Source of the DNA: Gramella sp. AN32
Lineage (GTDB): Bacteria; Bacteroidota; Bacteroidia; Flavobacteriales; Flavobacteriaceae
Direction of reading: 5' to 3'
DNA: 64,000 bases
NCBI RefSeq assembly: GCF_023718305.1
Contig: NZ_QEYO01000016.1
Location: forward strand, 1 to 64,000
The notes under the pieces were generated by a model. That model ran no database searches, was not told the origin of the DNA, and saw only the letters and a list, made by a program, of their open reading frames with translations. The position numbers and the translations under genes were made by a program. This document shows positions 33,105 through 41,272 of this stretch, in pieces. Positions within the stretch are counted from its first letter, which is position 1, and every line of letters begins with the position of its first letter.

Positions 33105-35137
33105 CGTAGATGATAAATATTCTTGAGCTTGCGCTTGAGAATTTTTTTTATGATCTGGATTTCCTTGAAGGTAATATTTGAATTCAAAAACTGACCCTCC
33201 TCCATTTGCTTATCAACAATCTTCTCCACGAAATTATCGATTAGCTGGCTGGTGGGTTCTTTTAAACTTTTGCTGGCAGCTTCCACGCTGTCGCACATCA
33301 TTAATATAGCAGTCTCTTTACTGAAAGGAATTGGTCCTGGATATCTAAAATTATCAGCATTTATATTGTCGTTATTTTCTTTCTCCTTCATATAAAAATA
33401 ATACACCGTGCTGGTTCCATGATGTGTGCGAATAAAATCGATCACCCTATCCGGAAGATTGTTCTTTTTCGCGATTTCAATCCCGCTTATTACATGGTCT
33501 ATAATAATTTGAGTGCTTTCTATAGGAGAAAGCTCGTCATGAGAATTTACCGAAGTTGTTTGATTTTCCGTAAAATAAGTGGGGTTCCTCATTTTACCAA
33601 TATCATGATATAGCGCTCCCACCCTGGCCAGCATGGCATTGGCATTGATCTCATTCGCAGCAGCTTCAGCCAAATTTGCCACATTTAAACTATGGTGAAA
33701 GGTTCCCGGAGCTTTTTCAGCAAGCTCTTTTAATAATTTTGAATTGGTATCTGAAAGTTCCAGCAAAGACATATCGCTTACCATTCCGAAGATTTTTTCG
33801 TAAACATATATAAGGGGTTGCACAAATAATGTTGCCAGGCCACCTAAAAGAAATGTGATAAAAATTTCAACTTTAACATCGTCAATATTTCCTTCCTGAA
33901 TTATCGTAAAAGCGACATAAGAAATAATATAAACCAGCGTGATCTGCCCCACAGAAATAAATAAATTCGCCCTTTTATATAGCTCACTTACCGTTAAAAT
34001 AGTAACAATCCCGGCAATGATCTGCAGGAACATATATTCATAACTGTTGGGTACAATAAAGCCTAGAAGCAGGACGGTAATTACATGGGTAAAAAGACCA
34101 AGCCTGGCATCAAAAAATGCCTTTAAACTTAGCGGAAGTATACAAAGTGGCACTATATACACATAGTCAATATTGAAGTTGACCACCAGCGTGGTAAGCA
34201 TCACCATAAAAATAATATTGAAAAATATGAAAGTAACTTTTACATTATTTTCAAAAATCTCAATACGGTATTTTCGCATGAAAAGCAGTAACATTAAAAG
34301 AGCAAGTGCCACTAAAATACTGTAACCAATAATGATCCAGTTATAATTTGTCTGGCTCCAGATTTGCGATTCGTATTCATTTTTCAGGGAACGAAGAATA
34401 TTGTACTTATTCCCCTCAACTACTTCACCCTTGGCAATAATCCTACTCCCCTGTTCGATAATACCCCGTGTATAGGAAATATTGTTCAGCTTACTGTTGA
34501 GTTCATTTTGGGTGAGGTCGTTATTAAAAATAACATTGGGTTCGATGGAGTTGAAAAATACCTCTAGTAATTCAGTTTTAAAAGAAGAAAAACCGGCACG
34601 ATCTATCTTCTGACTAAGAAAATCACGAATTTCACCCTGTTTTAAGATCTTTTTATAAGAAACTTCAGAAGCTTCATTTCCTTTTAATAAATATATAAGT
34701 TGATCTGGCTCCAGCCGATTACTTTCCTGCAGTAGTCCAAATTCATAAACTTCAGAAACCGTTTTGCTAACAAAATTATCTATGATCGTTTCGTAGACAT
34801 TTAATGTGCTATCTGGAAAAACATTATGAACTTCAACAAGCGCATCCTCGCCTACTCTTTCGGCTATATCTGAATTAAAATCATAATAGGGAATATGCGT
34901 ATCTGTAATTTCAGACTTTTCTTCTGCGATTTCCTCATCGGTCTTCAGAATGGCAAAATCGAAAGGCGCATATAGGCTTTCATATTGCCAGGGTTTCCCT
35001 TTTGGAATATCATACTTGAATTTTCCTCCTTTTGGCAGCAGGTAAACGATTAAAACAGAGGTAAGCACAAACAGGAAAACTTTGTAAAAAAGCGCCTGAT
35101 TTTTGTACAACTTATTAACGAAATCGCTCATAGACAT
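33086..35137 (-). CDS. PgpH-type 7TM-HD phosphohydrolase
   Basis: In this 683-residue protein an N-terminal membrane helix is followed by an extracytoplasmic 7TMR-HDED-like region (about residues 55-265), seven membrane helices (about 270-460) and a cytoplasmic HD phosphohydrolase domain (HHSLNVANLAEA, ALYHDIGK, DHVISGIEIA, IRTHHGT). This architecture is that of PgpH, which degrades cyclic di-AMP in Firmicutes and controls osmolyte uptake. The substrate here is inferred from the family. The start may be the first ATG (35137) or the second (35131, MSDFVNKLYK). The gene is divergent from the thiolase. Confidence 0.88.
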   Translation of the reverse strand: MSMSDFVNKLYKNQALFYKVFLFVLTSVLIVYLLPKGGKFKYDIPKGKPWQYESLYAPFDFAILKTDEEIAEEKSEITDTHIPYYDFNSDIAERVGEDALVEVHNVFPDSTLNVYETIIDNFVSKTVSEVYEFGLLQESNRLEPDQLIYLLKGNEASEVSYKKILKQGEIRDFLSQKIDRAGFSSFKTELLEVFFNSIEPNVIFNNDLTQNELNSKLNNISYTRGIIEQGSRIIAKGEVVEGNKYNILRSLKNEYESQIWSQTNYNWIIIGYSILVALALLMLLLFMRKYRIEIFENNVKVTFIFFNIIFMVMLTTLVVNFNIDYVYIVPLCILPLSLKAFFDARLGLFTHVITVLLLGFIVPNSYEYMFLQIIAGIVTILTVSELYKRANLFISVGQITLVYIISYVAFTIIQEGNIDDVKVEIFITFLLGGLATLFVQPLIYVYEKIFGMVSDMSLLELSDTNSKLLKELAEKAPGTFHHSLNVANLAEAAANEINANAMLARVGALYHDIGKMRNPTYFTENQTTSVNSHDELSPIESTQIIIDHVISGIEIAKKNNLPDRVIDFIRTHHGTSTVYYFYMKEKENNDNINADNFRYPGPIPFSKETAILMMCDSVEAASKSLKEPTSQLIDNFVEKIVDKQMEEGQFLNSNITFKEIQIIKKILKRKLKNIYHLRVEYPE

Positions 35138-35208
35138 TCAGGTAATGCTCAAATGTAGTAAAAATACATCTCACCTTCCCCATGTTATTAAATTCCTTAT
35201 AAAATCAC

Positions 35209-35216
35209 TAACTTTG
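35209..35216 (+). promoter_or_regulatory. -7 promoter element of the thiolase gene
   Basis: TAACTTTG is a full match to TAnnTTTG and lies 25 nt before the ATGATG at 35241. It argues that an in-frame extension of 46 codons upstream is untranslated, because it would start before the transcript. Confidence 0.55.
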
Positions 35217-35240
35217 CAACTCTTGAAAACACAAAAACAG

Positions 35241-36425
35241 ATGATGAATAAAGAAGTTGTAATTGTTAGCGCCGCACGTACTCCTATAGGAAGTTTTTTG
35301 GGTAGTTTATCAAGTGTTAGTGCTACTAAATTAGGTTCTATCGCCATACAGGGCGCCCTTAATAAAATTGATTTAAAACCAGAATTGGTTGAAGAAGTTT
35401 TAATGGGAAATGTCGTACAGGCCGGAGTGGGCCAGGCACCAGCAAGACAGGCTGCTTTAGGTGCGGGGATCCCAGATACAGTTCCATGCACGACTATTAA
35501 TAAAGTTTGTGCCAGCGGTATGAAAGCAGTAATGCAGGGAGCTCAATCTATTATGTTAGGTGAAGCTTCAGTGATCGTTGCTGGCGGAATGGAAAATATG
35601 AGCCAGATCCCCCATTATTTACATTTAAGGAACGGTCAAAAATTTGGTCCTGCAACTATGATCGATGGAATGCAAAAAGATGGTCTTGTAGATGCCTATG
35701 ATGAAAACGCCATGGGTGTTTGTGCAGATCTTTGTGCAAAGGAATATGAGTTCTCAAGAGAAGATCAGGATAAATTTGCTATCCAATCTTACGAGCGTGC
35801 AGCAAAAGCCTGGAAAGAAGGAAAATTTGACAATGAAGTGGTTCCGGTAGAAGTGCCGCAAAGACGTGGCGAACCTATTGTGATTAATGAAGATGAAGAA
35901 TTTAAGAATGTAAAGATGGATAAAATTTCCTCTTTAAGGCCTGCCTTTTCTAAAGATGGGACTGTAACTGCTGCAAACGCCTCTACCATTAATGATGGTG
36001 CCGGGGCTGTGGTTTTAATGAGCCGGGAAAAAGCGGAAGAATTAGGTTTAAAACCTCTTGCGAAAATCTTAAGTTTCGCTGATGCTGCCCAGGAACCAAA
36101 ATGGTTCACAACCTCTCCCGCTAAAGCCCTGCCTAAAGCACTCGCTAAAGCAGAAATAAAGCAGGAGGATGTTGATTTTTTTGAATTCAACGAAGCGTTT
36201 GCAGTGGTTGGATTAGCTAATATGAAGATCCTTGGATTATCTGATAAAAATACCAATGTGAATGGTGGTGCCGTTTCTCTGGGACATCCCCTGGGATTTA
36301 GTGGAGTTCGAATTTTAATAACCTTATTGAATGTTCTCCAGCAAAATGATGCGAAAATTGGTGCTGCTGCAATTTGCAACGGTGGCGGTGGGGCTTCAGC
36401 GATGATAATTGAGAGAATTTCCTAA
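35241..36425 (+). CDS. Acetyl-CoA C-acetyltransferase (thiolase)
   Basis: This 393-394-residue thiolase condenses or cleaves acyl-CoA and acetyl-CoA. Visible residues are the nucleophilic Cys89 in NKVCASGMKA, NGGAVSLGHPLG (His) and the second Cys in AICNGGGGAS. AtoB-type acetyl-CoA acetyltransferases have this pattern and length. It is preceded by a clean promoter and followed 18 bp later by an NlpC/P60-type gene. No other beta-oxidation genes are adjacent, so both ketone-body and fatty-acid roles remain open. Confidence 0.92.
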   Translation: MMNKEVVIVSAARTPIGSFLGSLSSVSATKLGSIAIQGALNKIDLKPELVEEVLMGNVVQAGVGQAPARQAALGAGIPDTVPCTTINKVCASGMKAVMQGAQSIMLGEASVIVAGGMENMSQIPHYLHLRNGQKFGPATMIDGMQKDGLVDAYDENAMGVCADLCAKEYEFSREDQDKFAIQSYERAAKAWKEGKFDNEVVPVEVPQRRGEPIVINEDEEFKNVKMDKISSLRPAFSKDGTVTAANASTINDGAGAVVLMSREKAEELGLKPLAKILSFADAAQEPKWFTTSPAKALPKALAKAEIKQEDVDFFEFNEAFAVVGLANMKILGLSDKNTNVNGGAVSLGHPLGFSGVRILITLLNVLQQNDAKIGAAAICNGGGGASAMIIERIS

Positions 36426-36443
36426 TTTCATTAAGTAGAGATC

Positions 36444-37193
36444 ATGCAATACGGTATTTGCCACCTAAGTATTGTACCGGTAAGAACTGCTGCGAATCAT
36501 ATGAGTGATATGACTTCGCAGTTGTTATATGGGGAATATTTTAAAGTGCTGGAAGAAAGGCAACATTGGAGCCGTATTCGTAACAACTTTGATGGATTTG
36601 AAGGCTGGGTCCATAATCATCAATACAGAAAAATTGAAGAAGTAGATTTTGAAAATCTGGAGAAAGATCAGCTAAAAATCGCTTCAGACCTAGTGGAATA
36701 TATAGCTGATGAAAATCAGGTTTTAATGAGCATTCCATTAGGTGCCCAGCTCAACTATTGTAATAAACTGAAGCATCATTTTGAAGGCAATTCAACTTCA
36801 GAAATAAAAAATAAAGGTCAGCTTTTAGAAACTGCGTTGCTCTACCTTAATGCCCCGGAATTTTATGGAGGGAAAACTCCATTTGGAATCGATAGTAGCG
36901 GTTTTACCCAAATGGTCTATAAACTGAATGGTTATAAAATTAAAAGGACTGCTAGTGAACAGGCTAAAGAAGGTGAAGCTTTAAGCTTTATTGAAGAAAG
37001 TGAGCCAGGAGACCTTGTTTTTTTCGATGATAATGAGGGAGTTATTGATCATGTAGGGATTATCATGCAGGATCATTATGTTATTCATGTAGATGGAAAA
37101 GTGAGGATGGACCGAATTGATCATTCAGGTATTTTTAATATGGAATATCAGAAGCATACCCATAAGCTTAGGGTCATCAAAAAAATAATATAA
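36444..37193 (+). CDS. NlpC/P60-type protein with catalytic Cys replaced by Ser
   Basis: Residues 1-65 of this 249-residue protein form an SH3-like cell-wall-binding module (VPVRTAANHMSDMTSQLLYGE). Residues about 130-245 form an NlpC/P60 papain-like fold that normally cleaves gamma-D-Glu-diaminopimelate bonds in peptidoglycan. The His residues His203 (IDHVGII) and His215 (VIHVDG) are conserved, but the catalytic-Cys position in the usual DCSGF is Ser151 (GIDSSGFTQ, codon AGT at 36894-36896). The frame is intact and there is no signal peptide, as in other flavobacterial members. It is either inactive (regulatory) or a Ser-type enzyme. Confidence 0.88.
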   Translation: MQYGICHLSIVPVRTAANHMSDMTSQLLYGEYFKVLEERQHWSRIRNNFDGFEGWVHNHQYRKIEEVDFENLEKDQLKIASDLVEYIADENQVLMSIPLGAQLNYCNKLKHHFEGNSTSEIKNKGQLLETALLYLNAPEFYGGKTPFGIDSSGFTQMVYKLNGYKIKRTASEQAKEGEALSFIEESEPGDLVFFDDNEGVIDHVGIIMQDHYVIHVDGKVRMDRIDHSGIFNMEYQKHTHKLRVIKKII

Positions 37194-37222
37194 AAAAAGC
37201 CGCTGAATTCTCAGCGGCTTTA
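37194..37222. terminator. Bidirectional intrinsic terminator
   Basis: The perfect 11-bp stem AAAGCCGCTGA / TCAGCGGCTTT with the loop ATTC and flanking A-rich sequence lies between the convergent NlpC/P60 and TPR genes. Confidence 0.85.
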
Positions 37223-37242
37223 TATTTTCTTCGAATAACTTT

Positions 37243-38475
37243 TTATTGTTCTAATCGAGATTTCATTTCCTCAACTTTTTCCGTATTCCCAAGATTTGAA
37301 TAAATATTCATAGATGTTTTTAGTACATCAATATTGTTAGGTTCTACTTCTAATGCTTTTTCCAGATAAGGAACTACCTGCGTATATAGTGCTTTTCTCT
37401 GAGCATCTAATTCTTCATACCGAGCATTATCTTTTTTAGACATTCCCAGCCCATTCATTTCTTCAATTATCGCACGCTCACTACCTAAGATTGCAGCGAT
37501 CAAATTTAATCTTGCATCATTGTAGTTAGGATCTATTGCTAAAGCTTTCTCATAATTCTCAATAGCTTTTTCTGTTTCATCAACTTCACCGTACATAATT
37601 CCAATATTGTTGAAAGTTACAGGATCATCAGTATTTGTTTCCGCTATTTTTTCGAAAAGTTGTCTTGCTTTTTCTTTTTCACCCATTTGGTAATACATAT
37701 TGGCTTCCGCCTGTAATAATGTAATATCATCAGGATTTGTAGCTTTTGCTTTATCCATTGCAGCTACTGCTTTATCATAATCTTTTTGACTTATATAAAT
37801 CCTGGCGATTAACTGAGCAATATCACCTTTTTTAGAAGGAATTTTGTTCATCCCGGGATTTGTATAATTCCCTGTCTTAATCATAAGGTCCCTTTGCCCT
37901 GCAGAAGAAAAAGTTTCTTCAGTACCTTCAGCATTTACGGCAGTATACTCAATACCAGATCCATCATAATCCAATTCATTAAGCATTTCCAAATACTCAA
38001 CTGCTTTATCATAATCCTGCGCTTGTACTAAGTTATTAGCAGCATAGTATAAATAAATGGTATCTTCTTTACTTAACTCATAACTGGTATATAATTTCTC
38101 GGCGGCTTCAGCAAATTTTTCATTATTCTGATCCTGAATAGCAGCCTGAATCATATCATTTTTAAGAGTCATCAAGGCTTCTGTGGCATCTTCATTTCCC
38201 ATTTCAGAAGCTTTTTGAAAAGCCTGTGCAGCGATTTTCATATCTGCCGAAGTTGGGTTATCCCCCATGTAAGCCTGCCCTTTGTATAGATAAAATTCTT
38301 CCTGGTATTTCTCTTTTAAAGAAGAAACATTAGGCTCAGCAATTTTCAATTGTGCTTTAGCTTCAGCGTAGTTCTTGTCATCAATAGCGTCTTCCGCGTT
38401 TTTTACCTGATCTTTTTGAGCCACTGCCGCCAAGGTAAGAAACGACAATGCTACTGTAATTAAATTAGTTTTCAT
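37243..38475 (-). CDS. Exported tetratricopeptide-repeat protein
   Basis: The 410-residue product has a signal peptide (MKTNLITVALSFLTLAAVAQ, cleavage near 20) and about eight TPR units covering the remainder, e.g. AQLIARIYISQKDYDKAVAAMDKA, AEANMYYQMGEKEKARQLFEK and NIGIMYGEVDETEKAIENYEK. TPR domains bind proteins; this one acts in the periplasm. The start is at 38475; an earlier start would place charged residues before the signal peptide. It follows gyrA by 19 bp on the same strand and is probably cotranscribed with it, a link often seen in flavobacteria. Confidence 0.88.
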   Translation of the reverse strand: MKTNLITVALSFLTLAAVAQKDQVKNAEDAIDDKNYAEAKAQLKIAEPNVSSLKEKYQEEFYLYKGQAYMGDNPTSADMKIAAQAFQKASEMGNEDATEALMTLKNDMIQAAIQDQNNEKFAEAAEKLYTSYELSKEDTIYLYYAANNLVQAQDYDKAVEYLEMLNELDYDGSGIEYTAVNAEGTEETFSSAGQRDLMIKTGNYTNPGMNKIPSKKGDIAQLIARIYISQKDYDKAVAAMDKAKATNPDDITLLQAEANMYYQMGEKEKARQLFEKIAETNTDDPVTFNNIGIMYGEVDETEKAIENYEKALAIDPNYNDARLNLIAAILGSERAIIEEMNGLGMSKKDNARYEELDAQRKALYTQVVPYLEKALEVEPNNIDVLKTSMNIYSNLGNTEKVEEMKSRLEQ

Positions 38476-38494
38476 CTGTAATTTTGGTTTTAGT

Positions 38495-41026
38495 TTATTC
38501 TTCACTATCGTCTACAATTGCTGTGCCATTTTCTAGACCATCAGTGTCTATTGGTGTTTCAGGATCTTCTAGGATTTCTATGGCATCTTCATCATGTAGA
38601 ACTTTAGCCACAGCTGCAATCGCGTCGTTACCTTTAAGATTAATTAATTTAACCCCCTGAGTAGCGCGACCCATTACTCGAAGATCTTCAACAGCCATTC
38701 TTATGACGATTCCAGATTTATTAATGATCATAAGATCATCATCATCTGATACATTTTTAATCGCGACAAGTTGTCCTGTTTTACCAGTGACAGAGATGGT
38801 TTTAACCCCTTTTCCTCCACGGTTCGTAATACGATAATCATCTAAACTTGATCTTTTACCATAACCATTTTCTGAAACAACAAGAATATCTGAATCGAAA
38901 TCATTCACAGAAACCATTCCTACGACTTCATCTTTATCGTTAGCTAACGTAATCCCCCTTACTCCGGAAGCATTTCTGCCCATAGGCCGGGTTTTCCCTT
39001 CTTCAAATCTAATTGCCTTTCCGCTTTTAAGACCTAATAATACCTGACTATTTCCTGTAGTCAGTTTAGCTTCAAGTAATTCATCACCATCCTTAATGGT
39101 AATTGCATTGATACCATTGGTACGAGGCCTGGAATATTTTTCCAGTCTGGTTTTCTTGACCTGACCTTTTTTAGTGGCCATAATCACGAAATGGTTGTTT
39201 ACATATTCCTCGTCTTTAAGATCCTGGGTACAGATGAATGCGTTCACCTTATCATCTGGTTCAATATTTACCAGATTTTGAATGGCTCTTCCTTTAGAAG
39301 CTTTGCTACCTTCAGGAATTTCATAAACCCTCATCCAGAAACATTTACCTTTTTGAGTGAAAAACAACATATACTGGTGATTGGTACCTACAAATAGGTA
39401 TTCAAGAAAATCTTCAGTTCTTGTATTCGTTCCTTTTTGTCCAACCCCGCCTCTATTCTGTGTTTTATATTCACTTAAAGATGTTCTTTTAATGTAACCA
39501 GCATGGGATATGGTGATCACTACTTTCTCATCTGGGATCATATCTTCGATACTTAGATCTCCACCAGCATATTCAATTACAGATCTTCTTTCATCCCCAT
39601 ATTTTTCTTTTACCTCAAGAAGTTCATCTTTAATAACCTGCATCCTTCTTTCTTTATGTGCAAGAATGTCTTTTAAATCTTCAATGGTTTTTAAGATCTC
39701 ATCATATTCAGCTCTCAACTTATCCTGTTCAAGACCGGTAAGTTGTCTCAATCGCATTTCAACAATTGCCTTGGCCTGAATTTCTGAAAGTTCAAAACGG
39801 GTCATTAATTTCTCTCTCGCTTCTTCAGCATTTGAAGAAGAACGAATCAAGGCAATAACTTCATCTATATTATCTGAAGCTATTATTAAGCCTTCCAGAA
39901 TGTGCGCCCTGTCCTGAGCTTTTTTCAGTTCATATTCCGTCCTGCGCACCACAACTTCATGACGGTGCTCTACAAAATGAAAAATTAGATCTTTCAAATT
40001 CAGCATTTGCGGTCTCCCCTTAACCAGTGCGATATTATTTACACTGAAGGATGACTGTAGCGCCGTATGTTTAAATAAGGTGTTTAAAACGATATTAGGA
40101 ATTGCATCCCTTTTGAGCTGATAAACGATACGCATACCATTTCTATCAGATTCATCCCGGATAAGACTTATACCTTCAATTTTTTTATCATTTACCAGAT
40201 CGGCAGTTTTTTTGATCATATCTGCCTTATTCACTTGATAAGGAATTTCTGTCACCACCAAATATTCACGCCCGTTAATTTCTTCCATAGCCGTCTTTGC
40301 ACGCACTACGATACGGCCACGACCGGTTTTAAAAGCTTCCCTAACACCATCATAACCATAGATAGTCCCTCCGGTAGGGAAATCTGGAGCTTTAATATGT
40401 TCGATTAATTCATCGATTTCTATATCATTATTTTCAATATACGCTGTAATCCCATCAATAACCTCAGTTAGGTTATGGGGTGCCATGTTCGTGGCCATAC
40501 CAACCGCAATACCACTTGCTCCATTTACCAAAAGGTTAGGGATTTTTGTAGGCATTACCACAGGTTCGCTTAAAGTATCATCGAAGTTTAGTTGGGTATC
40601 TACCGTTTCCTTATCAAGATCAGCAAGCATATCTTCACTGATCTTGCGCATACGAGCTTCTGTATATCGCATTGCTGCAGGACTATCCCCATCTACAGAA
40701 CCAAAGTTACCCTGACCGTCAACCAACATATATCTCATACTCCATTCCTGCGCCATACGCACCATGGTATCATATACTGAGGAGTCACCGTGAGGGTGAT
40801 ATTTACCCAGAACCTCACCCACAATTCTTGCGGATTTTTTATAGGCTCTATTGGAAAGTACACCCAATTCATACATTCCAAATAAAACTCTACGGTGAAC
40901 TGGTTTTAAACCGTCACGAACATCTGGTAAGGCACGTGACACAATGACCGACATCGAATAATCGATGTAAGCTGACTTCATTTCATCTTCAATGTTGATA
41001 GGAATTAACTTTTCTCCTTCAGCCAT
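38495..41026 (-). CDS. gyrA: DNA gyrase subunit A
   Basis: The catalytic subunit of gyrase (843 residues) breaks and rejoins DNA to introduce negative supercoils with GyrB. The active-site Tyr121 lies in AAMRYTEARM. The quinolone-determining region reads HPHGDSSVYD with Ser82 and Asp86, the wild-type (sensitive) residues at positions equivalent to E. coli 83 and 87. The C-terminal pinwheel contains the GyrA box QNRGGVG, which distinguishes it from ParC, and an acidic tail. It lies upstream of and cotranscribed with the TPR gene. gyrB is not in the window. Confidence 0.96.
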   Translation of the reverse strand: MAEGEKLIPINIEDEMKSAYIDYSMSVIVSRALPDVRDGLKPVHRRVLFGMYELGVLSNRAYKKSARIVGEVLGKYHPHGDSSVYDTMVRMAQEWSMRYMLVDGQGNFGSVDGDSPAAMRYTEARMRKISEDMLADLDKETVDTQLNFDDTLSEPVVMPTKIPNLLVNGASGIAVGMATNMAPHNLTEVIDGITAYIENNDIEIDELIEHIKAPDFPTGGTIYGYDGVREAFKTGRGRIVVRAKTAMEEINGREYLVVTEIPYQVNKADMIKKTADLVNDKKIEGISLIRDESDRNGMRIVYQLKRDAIPNIVLNTLFKHTALQSSFSVNNIALVKGRPQMLNLKDLIFHFVEHRHEVVVRRTEYELKKAQDRAHILEGLIIASDNIDEVIALIRSSSNAEEAREKLMTRFELSEIQAKAIVEMRLRQLTGLEQDKLRAEYDEILKTIEDLKDILAHKERRMQVIKDELLEVKEKYGDERRSVIEYAGGDLSIEDMIPDEKVVITISHAGYIKRTSLSEYKTQNRGGVGQKGTNTRTEDFLEYLFVGTNHQYMLFFTQKGKCFWMRVYEIPEGSKASKGRAIQNLVNIEPDDKVNAFICTQDLKDEEYVNNHFVIMATKKGQVKKTRLEKYSRPRTNGINAITIKDGDELLEAKLTTGNSQVLLGLKSGKAIRFEEGKTRPMGRNASGVRGITLANDKDEVVGMVSVNDFDSDILVVSENGYGKRSSLDDYRITNRGGKGVKTISVTGKTGQLVAIKNVSDDDDLMIINKSGIVIRMAVEDLRVMGRATQGVKLINLKGNDAIAAVAKVLHDEDAIEILEDPETPIDTDGLENGTAIVDDSEE

Positions 41027-41272
41027 ATTTCAAAATTTAATTTATCTTAATAAATCCAAAGGGCAATTTACGTATTTTATACCGCTTTAATGGCCAATCA
41101 GGCCTATCCGAAGCCGGTTTTTATTAACAAATTTTAAGAGTATTTTGGTTAATAAGTTCGGTACATTAGATTTTGAATTTTGAAAGTAATTTTGTCTATT
41201 AGCTACTAACTGCCCTATTAGGTACAATTTTTGCCAAATTACGAGTAAATAAAATTGAGAAAGGAAGATAAG

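Noticed and set aside
35789..36379. 196-codon minus-strand frame within the thiolase
   Set aside because: It lies entirely antisense to a strongly supported thiolase and has low-complexity Ser/Ala/Phe composition typical of such shadows.
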